Origin: Prinsepia uniflora
Lineage: Eukaryota > Streptophyta > Magnoliopsida > Rosales > Rosaceae
Assembly (NCBI GenBank): GCA_032719365.1
Contig: CM064871.1
Span: forward strand, 30,663,566-30,727,565
Direction: 5' to 3'
DNA length: 64,000 bases
Shown here piece after piece: positions 34,728 to 46,428 of the stretch. The position numbers and the translations under genes are program-made. The notes beneath the pieces are model-generated. The model was not told the DNA's origin. It worked only from the letters and a program-made list of their open reading frames with translations, and did not search any database. Within the stretch, counting starts at the first letter, position 1, and each line of letters starts with the position of its first letter.

Positions 34728-35626
34728 ATCGGACCTTCCGGTCAAAAAGTCAACTTTTGACATCCTATTCACCCAAATTACCAAAATGCCCCTAAACTTC
34801 CGAACGTCATAACTTCTTCCTCGAATGTCGGAATTGAACGTGCCACCTGTCTATGAACTCGTGACGTCACGAACTATGTCACGGTCATCGGTCAAAGTCC
34901 ATTTGACCGCCCGAACGAAAAGTCAACGTTTTACCCACGCTAGGGGCAAAACGGTCATTTTGCATCGTTCGTCCGATTAGCCTAACTAATCTCCGATTAA
35001 CCTCACTAATCGTGATTAGTCACTAATCCAATCATGGAATTTGGGACGGGTCGTTACATCCCACGTATGGTTTCTTTCGGTTAAATGGTTTTCGAATGCA
35101 TGCATGCTTTTTAGTGAAGGGTACAAATGTCTTCTCGTTAAAATGTTTTTATAAACTCTTGTTTTGTCCACTCACAGTTTTTAATGTTTTGACTGCCCTT
35201 CAGGTTGACATCGGATGTGGACTGTAGCAGAGACCGAGATATCACATACCTCATCTGGATCGTAGAGTACTCTGATGGCCCGGGAGGGCAAAGGTCCGAA
35301 ATATCCCTTGTCTTACACTTCGTGTCAGACGGGAGCAGGGTCATCCCGCACTAATCCTGGGGGAATTGGGATGGGTCCTGTCAGGGTAGGTCCCAAGACG
35401 CTGAATCCATAGACAGGCGGCACGCGTCAATCGGAGTTTAGATGACCAAGTTAAGGGTCTAGAAGCGTAAAGGGCATTTTGGTAATTATGTGAAGGAGGG
35501 TCAAAATGGTAATTTCCAAGGGTGCAGTTTGAAACAGCCGTGAGTGGGTTCTGAGGGAATTGTTTAACTATTAAGTGACAATTGTCATTAAGGAAGGATC
35601 AGATTAGTGGAGAGGTGGCAAGTGCA

Positions 35627-35800
<174 letters not shown>

Positions 35801-37754
35801 GTGTGTTTGAATTGGAAATTGAACTGTGTTAGTGGAAATGAAAAACAGAGCACTGGTGAATTGTTTGTGCAATTGAGTGGTTTGAGCAGAGCACTGGTTG
35901 CATTTGATTAATTGAGTGAAGTAGCTTAATCAATTCTTGGGAAGGATTGAGAGAAGCAGAGAAACACTGGAAAGTTTGAGAGATCGAATTAGAAAGAAAA
36001 TCAGGAGGAAGAGACCAGAAATCTCAATTTTAGGAAAATGGGGGGAAAAATTCGAATGCTAATTTGTGAGTTGAGAGGGCCCAAGTTGAGGTGGAGTTCA
36101 GATGGTTAGAGGGATTAGAGCTTAAAATTGAGTTTGGAAACAAGTCAATGATGATCTTACGAAACTTCTGGCTGAATCAAATGAAGAAAAACGATGAGGA
36201 TCGAGGAACTTTGATGCAGGAACAATGTGCAAACGTTCATCGGATACTTGAGCTCGAATTGATGGTTTGAGGTAAGTTTAGATGTATTTGATCGCACAGA
36301 ACCTTAATTAGGTCCATAACGAGGCTAATGGACAGTTGAATTGTAGAAATCAAGCAGGAATTAAGGGAGATTCAACTGGGTCACTTCGCGGGTTACCGGA
36401 CCCGTTTGCTAGTCGATCGGGTGGAGACGATGAACAGTACTCGGTACTGTAGCAGCGCGTGAGGGCGCGATTCTCGAGGTGAGTTCAACACGACTTTTGT
36501 CCTATGCAATGTAACGAACATTTTGGCGTTGATTTCGAGTTAATCAGACACCGTTTCGATATTGTTTCGAGGGTCCGAAGGTTTATATTACGTTTTTAAT
36601 TAATATTTAATTCCCATAAATTTAGAGGAAATTAGTATGATGTTATTTGAGTCTTTAGTGACCCTGAAGAATGATTTCGGACAGGATTCGAGATCCCTGG
36701 AAAATGTCAGAAATTACGGAAACGCGTGCAGCTCGAAAAACGAGCAATATGGACGGTGTGTGAGTGGACTTTGCTTTCTAAAATTTAATGCATGCATAAC
36801 AGTTTCTATGATTTCTATGATTATTATTATGACTTATAGTAATTACGATATTCGTATTTATATGGATTTTGATATGCAATACGTAATTGCACGTATTTCG
36901 AGACTATGGTTTCACACATGCTTCGATGATAGTTCAATGAATGTTTTTACACGATTTGTACGTATCATCTTTTGATGATGTTTCGATTGTGATTGTGAGT
37001 ATGCCTTACGGGTTGGCACGTATTTCGAGATTATTACGGATTTGCACATTTTACGAGATTTCGAGCATGTTGTGCTTTGACCGTGATTTTGGTGAATTGA
37101 ATTTGGTATTTAAAATACGATTTGATTTCAAAGATTTAAAACGGATTTTGGGAAAAATGATTTGGGGCTTGATGCCGAGTTCATAACAGTGGTTTTGGAT
37201 GAACGAGATTTCGGGTTTCGGAAACTTGAAAGTGGATTTCCGGATTTGGGTTCGGAATACTTATTTTGGATGCCGGCTTACGGAATAATGGTTCCGAATT
37301 CAGATTTGGAAATGGATGGTGGATATGATTTGAGATTTGAATATGAAGTTCGGACATGAGTTCCATTTCGATAAAACGTGATGTCGGATTTGGTTTTGGA
37401 ATTTGAATTCTGATGGATTTCTGGATTGGTTGTGAACTACATATATTTTGGGTTTAAAGACCCGGTACTATTGTTGGATCATGTTTTGGGTTTAAAGACC
37501 CGGTTGATGTGAAGGGGAAGGGCCATTGATATGTTTTGAGTTTAAAGACTCGATTATGGTGATATCCCCCGAGACCTATTGATTATGTTTTGATTTTAAA
37601 GACTCGTTGATATCCTGGGAATGCCTGATATATGTGAGTTTAAAGACTCGGTGATTGAGATCCAGCAAACTGATTGACGTGTGATTTATTGTTGACTTCC
37701 GATGTTCGGATGTGTTGGGCATTGGCCCGTTTTACATGGCTTGATGGATTTTTG

Positions 37755-39460
37755 GGTTATTGAGAACGCCCAAACTACGCATTAAATTAAACACGTAATT
37801 TGAGTGTTATGCAATTTAAACCCTTTTTGTGTAGATGTAGTATTGGTAAATAGGGATCGTTCTTAACCGAGGAAATTAGGGATCATTAATAATATGTTAG
37901 TGAGAAGAATAATGAATAAATTAATGAATTAAAGAATAACATAATCAAAGAATTAAATAATCAAAGAATTAATTAATTAAAGAATAAAGGGATAAAATAA
38001 TAAAGAATAAAGAATTAAAGAATAAAGAATAAAATAAAAGTATAAAAGAATAAAAGAATAAAGAATTAAAATAAAAAAATAATAAAAAAAATAAAAGAAT
38101 AAAGAATTAAGATGGGGGGTTTTGAGGGAGATTTGTAATCTAAACAAAAGAAAACACTAACTAAGAATTAAATTAAACTTAACAATAACATTATTTAAAA
38201 CTACTCCTAAAATAAACTTCCTTTAAATACAATTATTACTAACACTCTTACATCATGCTTATATTGAATCAATCACGAAATCCTACCTTCATCATCTCCA
38301 TTATATGCATACGTTTTTCATATTATAAATGCACCGACAGCGGCCGACACTTATAAGATGATTTACCTCTTGTTTGTGATTAAATGCACCGACAGCGGCC
38401 GACATTAAAATCTCTTGAATCAAATACTAAGTGCACCGACAGCGGCCGACACTTAGCATCAAATTGAAGTATAAAGCACTACAACATATGAAGTAAAAGA
38501 AATTCAGAAAGTAAAATACATGGAGATTGTATTCATACTTACAAATGTTAGAAAGAAAATACCAACACAAATATTGCATTATAAGTCAAACCGAAACAAT
38601 AACAAGAGTTTAAGTAGAAAAACATGATTTTTCACAAGGAACCCTGACAGCAGGCAGAACCGTGTGAAAATGGAGGAAGAAATACGAAGAATTTGGTCTT
38701 AAAAACTCTTGAATTACCTTAGAATTACCTAGCCTTAGGTTTTTCTTACGGAAAGCATAAAAATGTAATTAAAGATAAGTTTAAGAAATTCTAAGAACAT
38801 AATGAAGAAAATGAAACTAAGATAATTAATTATTACAAGAAGTTACAAATGGTCCCCAAAAAATAAAGAACAAAATAAAGAAGATGAACTAAAAAAATAG
38901 AAGAACTAGAGAGAAAAATATAAGAACCTAAACTAAAAGGAGAAACAAAATGGGAAAAATGAAGTCTAAGGGAGACTAATGAGGACTAAAGGGGGCTAAT
39001 GGGGACTAAAGGGGGCTAATGGGGACTCATAATGCATGAAATGGCCTCCCTATTTATAGAGGGAGTGCCACAATTGTTTAAATAAAAGTACAAAATTAAA
39101 ATATAAAAATAACAATAAAATAATACATGAAGAAGTGGTGGAAATGATGAGATTGGGTAGATTTTGGGGAAAAGATGCTGATTTTTGGCTTGGGCTTCTA
39201 GATTTCAACAGTTTCCCACCGAATTTCTTTGCGATTTTCGGTGGCTTCTCATATTTCACCCATAATTTCTTCATTATAATTCCGATCGGGACGATTCTTT
39301 CACCAAAATGCTCCAATTTCCAAGCTTTATTTATTTCTACAAAAATATCACAAAATAAATTATTTTATCTAGTTATTTATTATTTTAATATTAAAAGTCG
39401 AGTATAAAGGGTATAAAATAATATAAAATAATGCTTAATTAACAACCTATCAATTATGTT
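37755..39460. other. AT-rich insertion 'F' in LTR D, class unknown
   Basis: The LTR D sequence breaks near 37755 and resumes near 39460 (GATTTATGATTTTGGGCTGAGG). The insertion is very AT-rich, with a degenerate AAAGAATAA-type low-complexity block (about 37900-38110). It also has a motif region with three hairpins (38323-38456) and short GGGGACTAAAGGGGGCTAAT repeats (about 38970-39030). I could not fix exact ends, a TSD or coding capacity. The class is open. Confidence 0.5.
38323..38456. repeat. Three hairpins with a common GC-rich loop
   Basis: GCACCGACAGCGGCCGACA occurs at 38331, 38386 and 38433. Each copy is flanked by its own inverted arms: TTATAAATG/CACTTATAA, TTAAATG/CATTAA and CTAAGTG/CACTTAG. 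The arms differ between copies but pair within each copy. Confidence 0.8.
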
Positions 39461-40329
39461 CTGTACTTGGATTGATTTATGATTTTGGGCTGAGGCCCTG
39501 TGTTTATGATTGCGGGCTAAGACCCGAAGATTAAGAAAAGGAAAATGATTTTGATTTTCATACACGGTTTTCTTATATTGGAAATGAAATGGATTGTGAA
39601 ATGATTTTCGAATGCATGCATTGGTTTTACGCGGAGGGTAGAAATGTCTTTCGGTAACATGTTATTTTTAACTAATTTCTTTTTGTCCACTCACACCTTT
39701 TGTATTTTTATTGACCCTTCAAGTCGTGGCGTGATGACCGAGGCTATTCGAGAGGTGGAGGCATAAGTGGGCACACGTATGATTATCCCTTGTTTGGCAA
39801 GTGCTGAGGGTAATTTGGGAACTTCAGTCGACTTGCCAGACGGGAGCAGGACCGGGCTTGCTTATTAATGTCCCTTCGGGGATGGCCTGTCATCCGATAC
39901 AGGGCTTCATCAAGCAACACCGTACCGTCACAAGATCACCCTTTGTTAGGCGAAGGTTCACCAGGAAAAGTTATTCATTTCAAACTTTGCCTGACGAAGG
40001 TTCCCCAAGCAAAAAAGATTGTTTCAATGTTTTCTCGACAGAGAGTTTCGCGGGGCAAAAATATGTCATATAATTTTTAAAAAATATTTTAAATATTTGA
40101 TTAATTATATATAATTTAATATGACTAAATATTTAAATAATGAAATTAAAATAGTAATAGCAATTATATGAAAATTAAAATTAAATTTATAAAATTAAAT
40201 GTAATAATTTTACATAATTTAAAATAAAAAACTTCTAATGAAAAACTAATAAGTCGAGGGCGGGTCAAGGTAGGCGGGACGATTGTCGTCCAGAGCGGAC
40301 TGTTGGACTGGGCCCTATGGCTGCATATC

Positions 40330-42455
40330 AAACCATCCAGCCCACGATTACCTATTCAGTTTAACAGTAAGGTGAGCTAGGCCTTGATTCACTCGTTTTG
40401 GGTTTGGATGCATGCGTTTTAGGCCTTGATCTCTGCATTCTCAGCCTAGAGGGTCTCCACATTTTGCTTCAACTGTGAGACGTCCTCGGGATTGGCTCCC
40501 CGAGAAGAACTCAAGATTTACTGGAGACATCCTGAACTAGCATTATCCTTACCCCCATGGACAACCTTCTCACGACGCCTACTAAGTTGGCACTCCAGGA
40601 TGGCAATTGACCCCGCAAAATCCTGTAGCTGGTCTTCCAATGGGTACTCGAGTTGTTGTTGTGTCAGCTCATCCCGAGTTTGATGGACATCCTCGGCCAT
40701 CACCACCTGTAAATTTGAATAAATAAATAGAAAGTTAATTATCAAATATAAAAATTAATGTTTACCATGTAAAAAATAAACTTACGTAAATAGCGTCAAT
40801 CACTTGACTGCTCCGACTAATGTAGACTTCCCTCTAGACATCCACTTCTAGGAATAGTGACCCAATTGGGCGACGAGCCTCATGTCATGCCAGCAAGGGT
40901 CGCGATCCCCTATGATGCTTGAATTTTTTTGCTCCCCGATTTGCCTTGTTGGCCCTTGATATTTTCTGCTCACTAGAAAAAACAATCATTATTACTCCAA
41001 AATAAAGCAATATACTAAATAAATAAATAAGTGAAAAACATAAATTAAAATATACCAAAAACCCCCTAGACATGAACTGGTTGCTCAACCAGATCCACCC
41101 CACCTCCCTAGACCCTTGCAACTCATTCGGAGGATTTACAAGAGCTACATCATGAGAACTCCATACCTTATAGTAATCGTGGAGCTCGAACTTCTAGTCA
41201 GCGTACCGCTTATACCAATGAATGTTTATGTGCGCCATGTGACCATGCTGTTTTCGTCCCACTCAAAATTAATCTACAAAAAAAAATATAAAAGTTTGTA
41301 AAATTATTAAAAATAATGAAAATAAAGAAAAATAAAGAACAAACCCATACCCTTGAAATTATCCACCATTATCATGGACATTGTGCAAAGTCTCCAACCT
41401 ATGTCCTACACCAGCAAGGAGTGCTCTTTTGGTGACGGTGCCCTAAGTCATTCCACCCACACGACCGTGATCTTGAGATTGGTTGACTAGGAGATCAACT
41501 GGGACACCAAACCCTTACCGATGCTACACACCTTTATGTTTCTCCCTGCAAATTTTATGGACATTAGTACAAAGTTTGAGTAAAAATCAAATACGCATTT
41601 TTAAATAAATCAACCATTCAACTTACCAGGAGAGAGTTGTCCAACAACGATCTCCTTTAATGCGTCTTTTCCAGTGGACTGGGGGTTAGTACGAGGTTGC
41701 CTCTGTTTCTTGCTGTGGCGGTGCTTCACTAATCGCGCACCTGGTATAACCCGATCATCAACAGAGGCAGCAGGTGCTGAGGCAAGGGTTGGCTGGTCCG
41801 TCAGGGAGCGTGCTGATGCAGGAGATGACTGCTCTGTCGGGGAGGGTGCTGATGCATGAGATGGCTGCTTCGGGGGCGAGCCATCTACTAGAAGGGGACG
41901 AGTCCCAATGCGCCCAGACATCTATAATAAGAAATTTAAAATAATTAATATAAAATAAACAACATATTATTAAGTCAATAATAAATACAAAAATCAAACA
42001 ATTTAATTTTTAATATTAAATTCACAAAATGAAAACAAAACCACCAATTTTTAATCTTAAATATAAAAATTAAAAAAACCACTTATAAATTAATTTCCTA
42101 TTTTTAATTCCAAAAATAAGTAAATAAAACAAAAATATTAATTAAAAATGAGTAAATTGGAAACAAATAATTATAGCTTTTAAAATAATTCTAACTTTTT
42201 AATTCTAACCTATAAAATAATCCAAAAATTCGAACTTTTTAGTTCTAGTATCAGCATTCAAATCTAATAATCCGATAATACAATAATTCTAACCTATCCA
42301 ATAATCCAATAATAATCCAAATTATAATTCCAAAAATAATCCAAATAATAATTTCAATAATAATCCATAAATAAACTAATAATAATCTAATAATAATCCA
42401 AATAATTTCTAAATCTAAATAATAATAAAATAACTTTTAAATCCAAATCATAATT

Positions 42456-42490
<35 letters not shown>

Positions 42491-42530
42491 CTTACAGTGA
42501 GAATGGGGAGAGTGAGAAGCTCGTGGGTCT
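40330..42530 (-). pseudogene. PF03004-type plant transposase gene (CACTA second ORF), with introns
   Basis: Minus strand. A 5' leader exon ends at 42496 with donor GTAAGT. A 574-bp intron ends TTATTATAG directly before ATG at 41921. Exon 2 (MSGRIGTRPLLVDG..., Ser/Pro-rich) ends at 41627 with GTAAGT, and exon 3 starts at 41545 after TTTGCAG. Later exons give NPPNELQGSREVGWIWLSNQFMSR (41130-41060) and SEQKISRANKANRGAKKFKHH (from about 40978). A final exon from 40706 is coiled-coil-like (LKQNVETL.AENAEIKA). The 'NPP..G....W..L...(M/F)SR', then 'S..NK.NR', pattern fits Transposase_24. In-frame stops (about 40885, 40855, 40520) indicate a dead copy with splice sites retained. Confidence 0.7.
42455..42490. 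repeat. (GT)n(GA)n tract
   Basis: About 9 GT then 9 GA units. It lies just inside the first intron of the PF03004-type gene, as CT then AC after the donor on the minus strand. Confidence 0.95.
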
Positions 42531-43415
42531 ATTTGAGAGAGATGGTTGGATCAGTAAAATTATTAAAGGAAATTATTGAAAATCGTAAAACAACCTTATT
42601 CATTAACGCTTAAAAAATATTTGAAGGAAACTTCAATACTACTTTCGATTTTTTGGTTCGATTGACATTCAAATGAGTGAATTTGAATAATCAAACCATT
42701 TAGTTTGCGATAGAACATGCCTAGACCTCACCCTTAAAAAATCGTGAGGTTTCAAGGATTTAAAGCTATCGAATCAAAAGGAAACATTTTGTTACCGTCG
42801 ATTCGTTGTGCACTGTTACCTAATATCAGGACTTCCAAATTCGCTAATTTTTTGTGAAGATGATCTATGAGTTCGACTTAAAAATAGGGATGGTTGGATC
42901 AGTAAAATTATTAAAGGAAATTATTGAAAATCGTAAAACAACCTTATTCATTAACGCTTAAAAAATATTTGAAGGAAACTTCAATACTACTTTCGTTTTT
43001 TTGGTTCGATTGATATTCAAACTAGTGAATTTGAATAATTGGACCCATCAGTTTGTGATAGGAGGTGCCTAGACCTCACTTGTCGAAAAGCATGAGTTTT
43101 CAAGGATTTAAAGTCGTTGGATCAAGACCAAAATTTTAGTTACCGTCGATTTGTTGCACACCGTTACCTAATCCTGAGACTTCCAAATTCGTTAATTTTT
43201 TGTGTAGATGATCTATGAGTTTGAGTTATAAATATGGATGATTGGATCAGTCGGATTATTAAAGGAAGTTATTAAAACTTGTAAAACCACTTTATTTATT
43301 ATCACTTCGAAACATTTGACGGAAACTTCAATACTTATTTGGATTTTTTGCTTTGATTAATATTCAAACAAGTGAATTTGAATAATCGAACCGTTCAGTT
43401 TGTGACAGGATATGC

Positions 43416-43706
43416 TGTCACGATCCGACCCCTCTGGCAGGATATTGTCCGATTTGGACACAGCCTTCACAGTTTTGTTTCTGAGAATTCACAAGCAACT
43501 TCCGAGTAGATCACCCATCTTGGAATTGCTCTAGCCCAGTCTCGCTTAACTTTGGAGTTCCAAAGGAATCTAAAGCCAGTGAGCTCCCAAAAGGCCTCGT
43601 AATAGATAGATACGTGCCCACACATGTAAGACACTTCACCTTCCGCCCCCCACCACCTGAGCGATGTGGGATTGCTCACCGTTCTTTTCAGGACACGGAT
43701 CTTACA
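43416..43706 (-). mobile_element. Cassandra-type solo LTR (TRIM), TSD TATGC
   Basis: 291 bp, flanked by TATGC at 43411-43415 and 43707-43711. On the minus strand it begins TGTAAGATCCG and ends GGATCGTGACA. The middle (43501-43565) matches plant 5S rRNA gene sequence on the minus strand: AACTCCAAAGTTAAGC, then AAGATGGGTGATCTACTCGG. A 5S rRNA-derived segment in the LTR defines the Cassandra TRIM family. It lies in copy 3 of the 348-bp array. Confidence 0.93.
43501..43565 (-). other. 5S rRNA-like segment with Pol III promoter boxes (inside Cassandra)
   Basis: It resembles residues in the second half of plant 5S rRNA, including the A-box area (GTTAAGCGAGACTGGGC) and the C-box area (GATGGGTGATCTACTCGGAAG region). 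It is not a genomic 5S gene: only the 5S-like part is present and it sits in a TRIM LTR. Confidence 0.85.
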
Positions 43707-43932
43707 TATGCCTAGACCTCACCCGTCACAAATCATGAGTTTTCAAGGATTTAAAGCCGTCAGATCATGACCAAATGTTTTGTTACCATCGATTTGTTGC
43801 GCCCCGAGACCTAATCCTGGGACTTCCAAATTTACCAATTTTTTCGCGTGAATGATCTATGGGTTTGAATTATAAATATGGATGGTTGGATCAGTCAAAT
43901 TATTGAAGGAAACTACTGAAAATCGTAAGAAA

Positions 43933-44330
43933 AAGGCATTCAATTTATAATTTTACTTGACGATCATATATATTCGCCAGGCAAACTTCATTTTATATGT
44001 TTGGCCGACTAATGTTCACCAAGAAAACATACTTTTCAATTCCCTGCTCGACAAATATATTCGTCAAGCAAACATGCTTTTTAATTCTTTGCTCAACGAA
44101 TATATTGGCCGGGCAAAAGTTTTCTTCCCTTCAAACTTCATATATGACTTAACAACATGTAAACATAATATATTAAAAACATTATAGGGCACTTAACAAT
44201 ATGAAAGCATAATATATTCACTTGAATCTTCACCGACGAAAGGCAGACGTCTTCACTGGCACGTGGTGTCCCGTGCAATAGCCTTTCGCCATCCGGTCAA
44301 CATGAAAAGTATTTGTTTTTAAATTTTGAA
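43933..44330. other. CACTA subterminal-like region
   Basis: It begins AAGAAAAAGGCATT and carries repeated TTCGCCAGGCAAAC, GCTCGACAAATAT, TCGTCAAGCAAACAT and TTGGCCGGGCAAAAG motifs. These resemble the region next to the right terminus at 61330-61670. Possible left end of the CACTA element that carries TNP2. Confidence 0.55.
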
Positions 44331-44935
44331 TTTAATGGTACAGGTTTCAAGTTATTTGGATATTGTTGAGGATATTTCTGAATTTAGATAATATATGTTT
44401 ATATTTAAAAATTGGAATTTAATTTAGTAAATTATAGGAGTTAACCACTAAGGCCCATGTTGACATTATTGAACCTTAATGGCAGTTAGTGATGAATAAA
44501 AGGGTGTATGGGAATGTGAAAGGGGTGTTTAAGTAAGAACTTGTGTTATTACTTTAATTACTATGTGATTACGATTATATTACTGTGTATTTATGATTAT
44601 TTTGAGTATTAATAATTTCTAATGATAGTTGGATAGATGGTAAAACTTAAGGAGATGATGAAAGGAAGGAATTGAATACGAGTTTTACTTATATGAGAAG
44701 GTTTTGTTAAGTTAATACTCAAACTACCTTGTTTAATATTGTTTTGATTATTTAAGTTCGTTGACATATTTAAAGCATCATATTTGATAAATTAATGGAT
44801 AAGGTTTGGGTAGAGGTTCAGTTAACAGATTCTTTTCCTTGATGGGTTAGTGGGTTGAATGCGGACAATAACCCGCAAAGGATGAATTTTGTTTGGTTAA
44901 GGTATCATATGAGCATAAGTATAAAATTAGGAAAA
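44331..44935. other. AT-rich stretch, nothing recognised
   Basis: No ORF, repeat unit or element border is seen. It may be the body of a decayed LTR whose tail is at 44936-45014. Confidence 0.4.
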
Positions 44936-45014
44936 TCTCTTGTTTTACAAGAGTTGTCAGACGAGAGCAGGACTAGCTTGAATTTCAAAACAAAGTTAGG
45001 GACGGGTCCTGTCA
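44936..45014 (+). repeat. Remnant of an LTR 3' end
   Basis: TCTTGTTTTACAAGAG, then TTGTCAGACGAGAGCAGGAC and the end GGGACGGGTCCTGTCA, follow the order of the last 80 bases of LTRs D and E. The LTR start was not found, so it is a truncated or very old copy. Confidence 0.6.
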
Positions 45015-45219
45015 TAATTTGTGATCGTATTTTGTGCACACAAACTTAACTCCGTTAACGTGACAACCAACATACGTTTCTCCTCGAAATGGGCTAATGG
45101 CAAGTTACATTAATTGTTTATTGAATTTTGGCTAGTTTTCAGCACTTAGTTGTGTCATCTGGTAAGATACACATACGAAGTTAGTCTGGTTAATTTAAAA
45201 ACTATTTAGTAAAATGTTT

Positions 45220-46423
45220 GACATACATGCTTGGAAAACCAACGTGGAAACCCATTCGTTTTTCCATTTCTTCCTAATTGGAATGATATTGGGCCTTCAT
45301 CATTGCCTCATGCTGGTCGTGGAAATGTCAGACTTCATAATAGTTTTGAAGTATAAACCAAGGAGCCACCTCTATGTCGTTATTAGTGAACGGCCTTGAG
45401 ACTAGACCATTATTGAACAGTCATGCGGGTTGGGAAAATACTGATAGGGTTTCTAGATGTTGACCACCGTCATCATCGCATGAGGCCCTATTGAAAGAAG
45501 TTTCAATATTTCGAAGGTACATCTCACAAAATGTGACTCTTTTGCAATGTATGCCACTTCTATAGAGCCTTCAGCATGTATCTTGTTGTGGACGTACCGC
45601 TTGTAGGTACCTAACATTTTGTAAGGAAATATACATTACGATTCACTTATATACATTATATTAAGGAAATAGTACCAATAGTAGGAATAAATTATACCTC
45701 ATAATTGGGTACATCTAATGATAATGAACTGAACTAACTAGCATTGCCTCAGTTGGGAAATGTATTAGTAGATGAATCATTACATCGAAGAATGCTGGTG
45801 GATACATTTGCTAGAGCTGGCACATGATGTAGATAATATCTTCTTTATTTACTTCGAGGTCCACCTTAGCCAAAAAATTTGCACAAAGTATCTGGAATAA
45901 TTAAGACAAATAAACTATTGTCTCAACAACATTAGGCTCAAAGTAGGGCCGAATACAAATCAGAATGAGTCGTTGTAACAAAATATGATAGTCATGACTT
46001 TTCATACCAGACAGGGTGTTACCATCAGCGCTAACATTTTGGGAGATGTTGTATGCGTACTCATCGGGAAATTTCACACCATGTAACCACTTTTCGAATT
46101 TTTTCTTATTCTCCAGTTTAAATGTATAACTTGGATAAGTCATGATGTATTTTTCATTGACAACTTTTGGCCACAAATGTCACCAAATCCCCATGTGTTG
46201 CATACCCAGACGAGTTTTTTTGGTGTCTCTCATCTTGACTTCAATGAGTAAAGTTGTTTCCACATGAAACGTTCTTCTCGATGTGTATATGATCTTTGAT
46301 GTGTCTGATTTTCAATTTTGAAGAATACGAAAACCAGAAGAATATACTTTTTTTCATCCTATTTTCTTGTTAAACAAGTTTTGGGTCTCTTGTGATGGAT
46401 TCCTAGATGCTGTTTAAGATGGA
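45220..46423 (-). pseudogene. CACTA TNP2 transposase, C-terminal part (DUF4218 region)
   Basis: Minus strand, continuing after solo LTR H. It reads IHIEKNVSCGN-like sequence near 46280, then a 91-residue open piece at 46176-45901 with YTFKLENKKKFEKWLHGVKF and GMKSHDYHILLQRL. Next comes YPPAFFDVMIHLLIHFPTEA (about 45815-45755), then IETSFNRASCDDDGGQHLE and LSVFSQP (about 45505-45430). These are the hallmark blocks of the DUF4218/PF13960 region that follows Transposase_21 in CACTA transposases, the proteins that cut the element out at its termini. Many stops and shifts: dead. Confidence 0.85.
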
Positions 46424-46428
46424 AAATA

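Larger units (their letters stand above)
28736..35058 (-). mobile_element. Solo LTR 'K' with L inside, TSD TCTCA/TCCCA
   Basis: The plus-strand left border is TGACAGGACCCATCC and the right border GACGGGTCGTTACA, so the LTR reads on the minus strand. It is flanked by TCTCA (28731-28735) and TCCCA (35059-35063). Related LTR B reads GTTCCCACATATGG at the interrupted place, which supports the borders. Minus L it is about 3.5 kb, with no second LTR. It contains five 50-bp palindromic repeats, a bZIP-site cluster and the conserved hairpin at 28789-28810. Confidence 0.88.
25993..35383 (+). mobile_element. Solo LTR 'E' with K inside, TSD AGGTA/GGGTA
   Basis: It begins TGTAACGACCCGTCC and ends GGGATGGGTCCTGTCA. 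It is flanked by AGGTA (25988-25992) and GGGTA (35384-35388), one mismatch. With K removed it is about 3.06 kb, one LTR long, with no internal region. It holds three copies of a 50-bp palindromic repeat (28154-28290) and a GTCTTACAC/GTGTCAGAC hairpin at 35309-35331. Confidence 0.88.
42541..43932. repeat. 348-bp tandem repeat array, 3 full copies and a partial fourth
   Basis: Units start GATGGTTGGATCAG at 42541 and 42889, GATGATTGGATCAG at 43237, and GATGGTTGGATCAG at 43881. The spacings are 348, 348 and 644. The 644 equals 348 plus the 296 bp of the Cassandra insertion with its TSD. The array stops at about 43932 (AAATCGTAAG), where CACTA-like terminal sequence begins. No coding content. Confidence 0.92.

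Noticed and set aside
43467..43679. 70-codon minus-strand frame
   Set aside because: It lies wholly within the Cassandra LTR, including its 5S-like segment, and is not coding.
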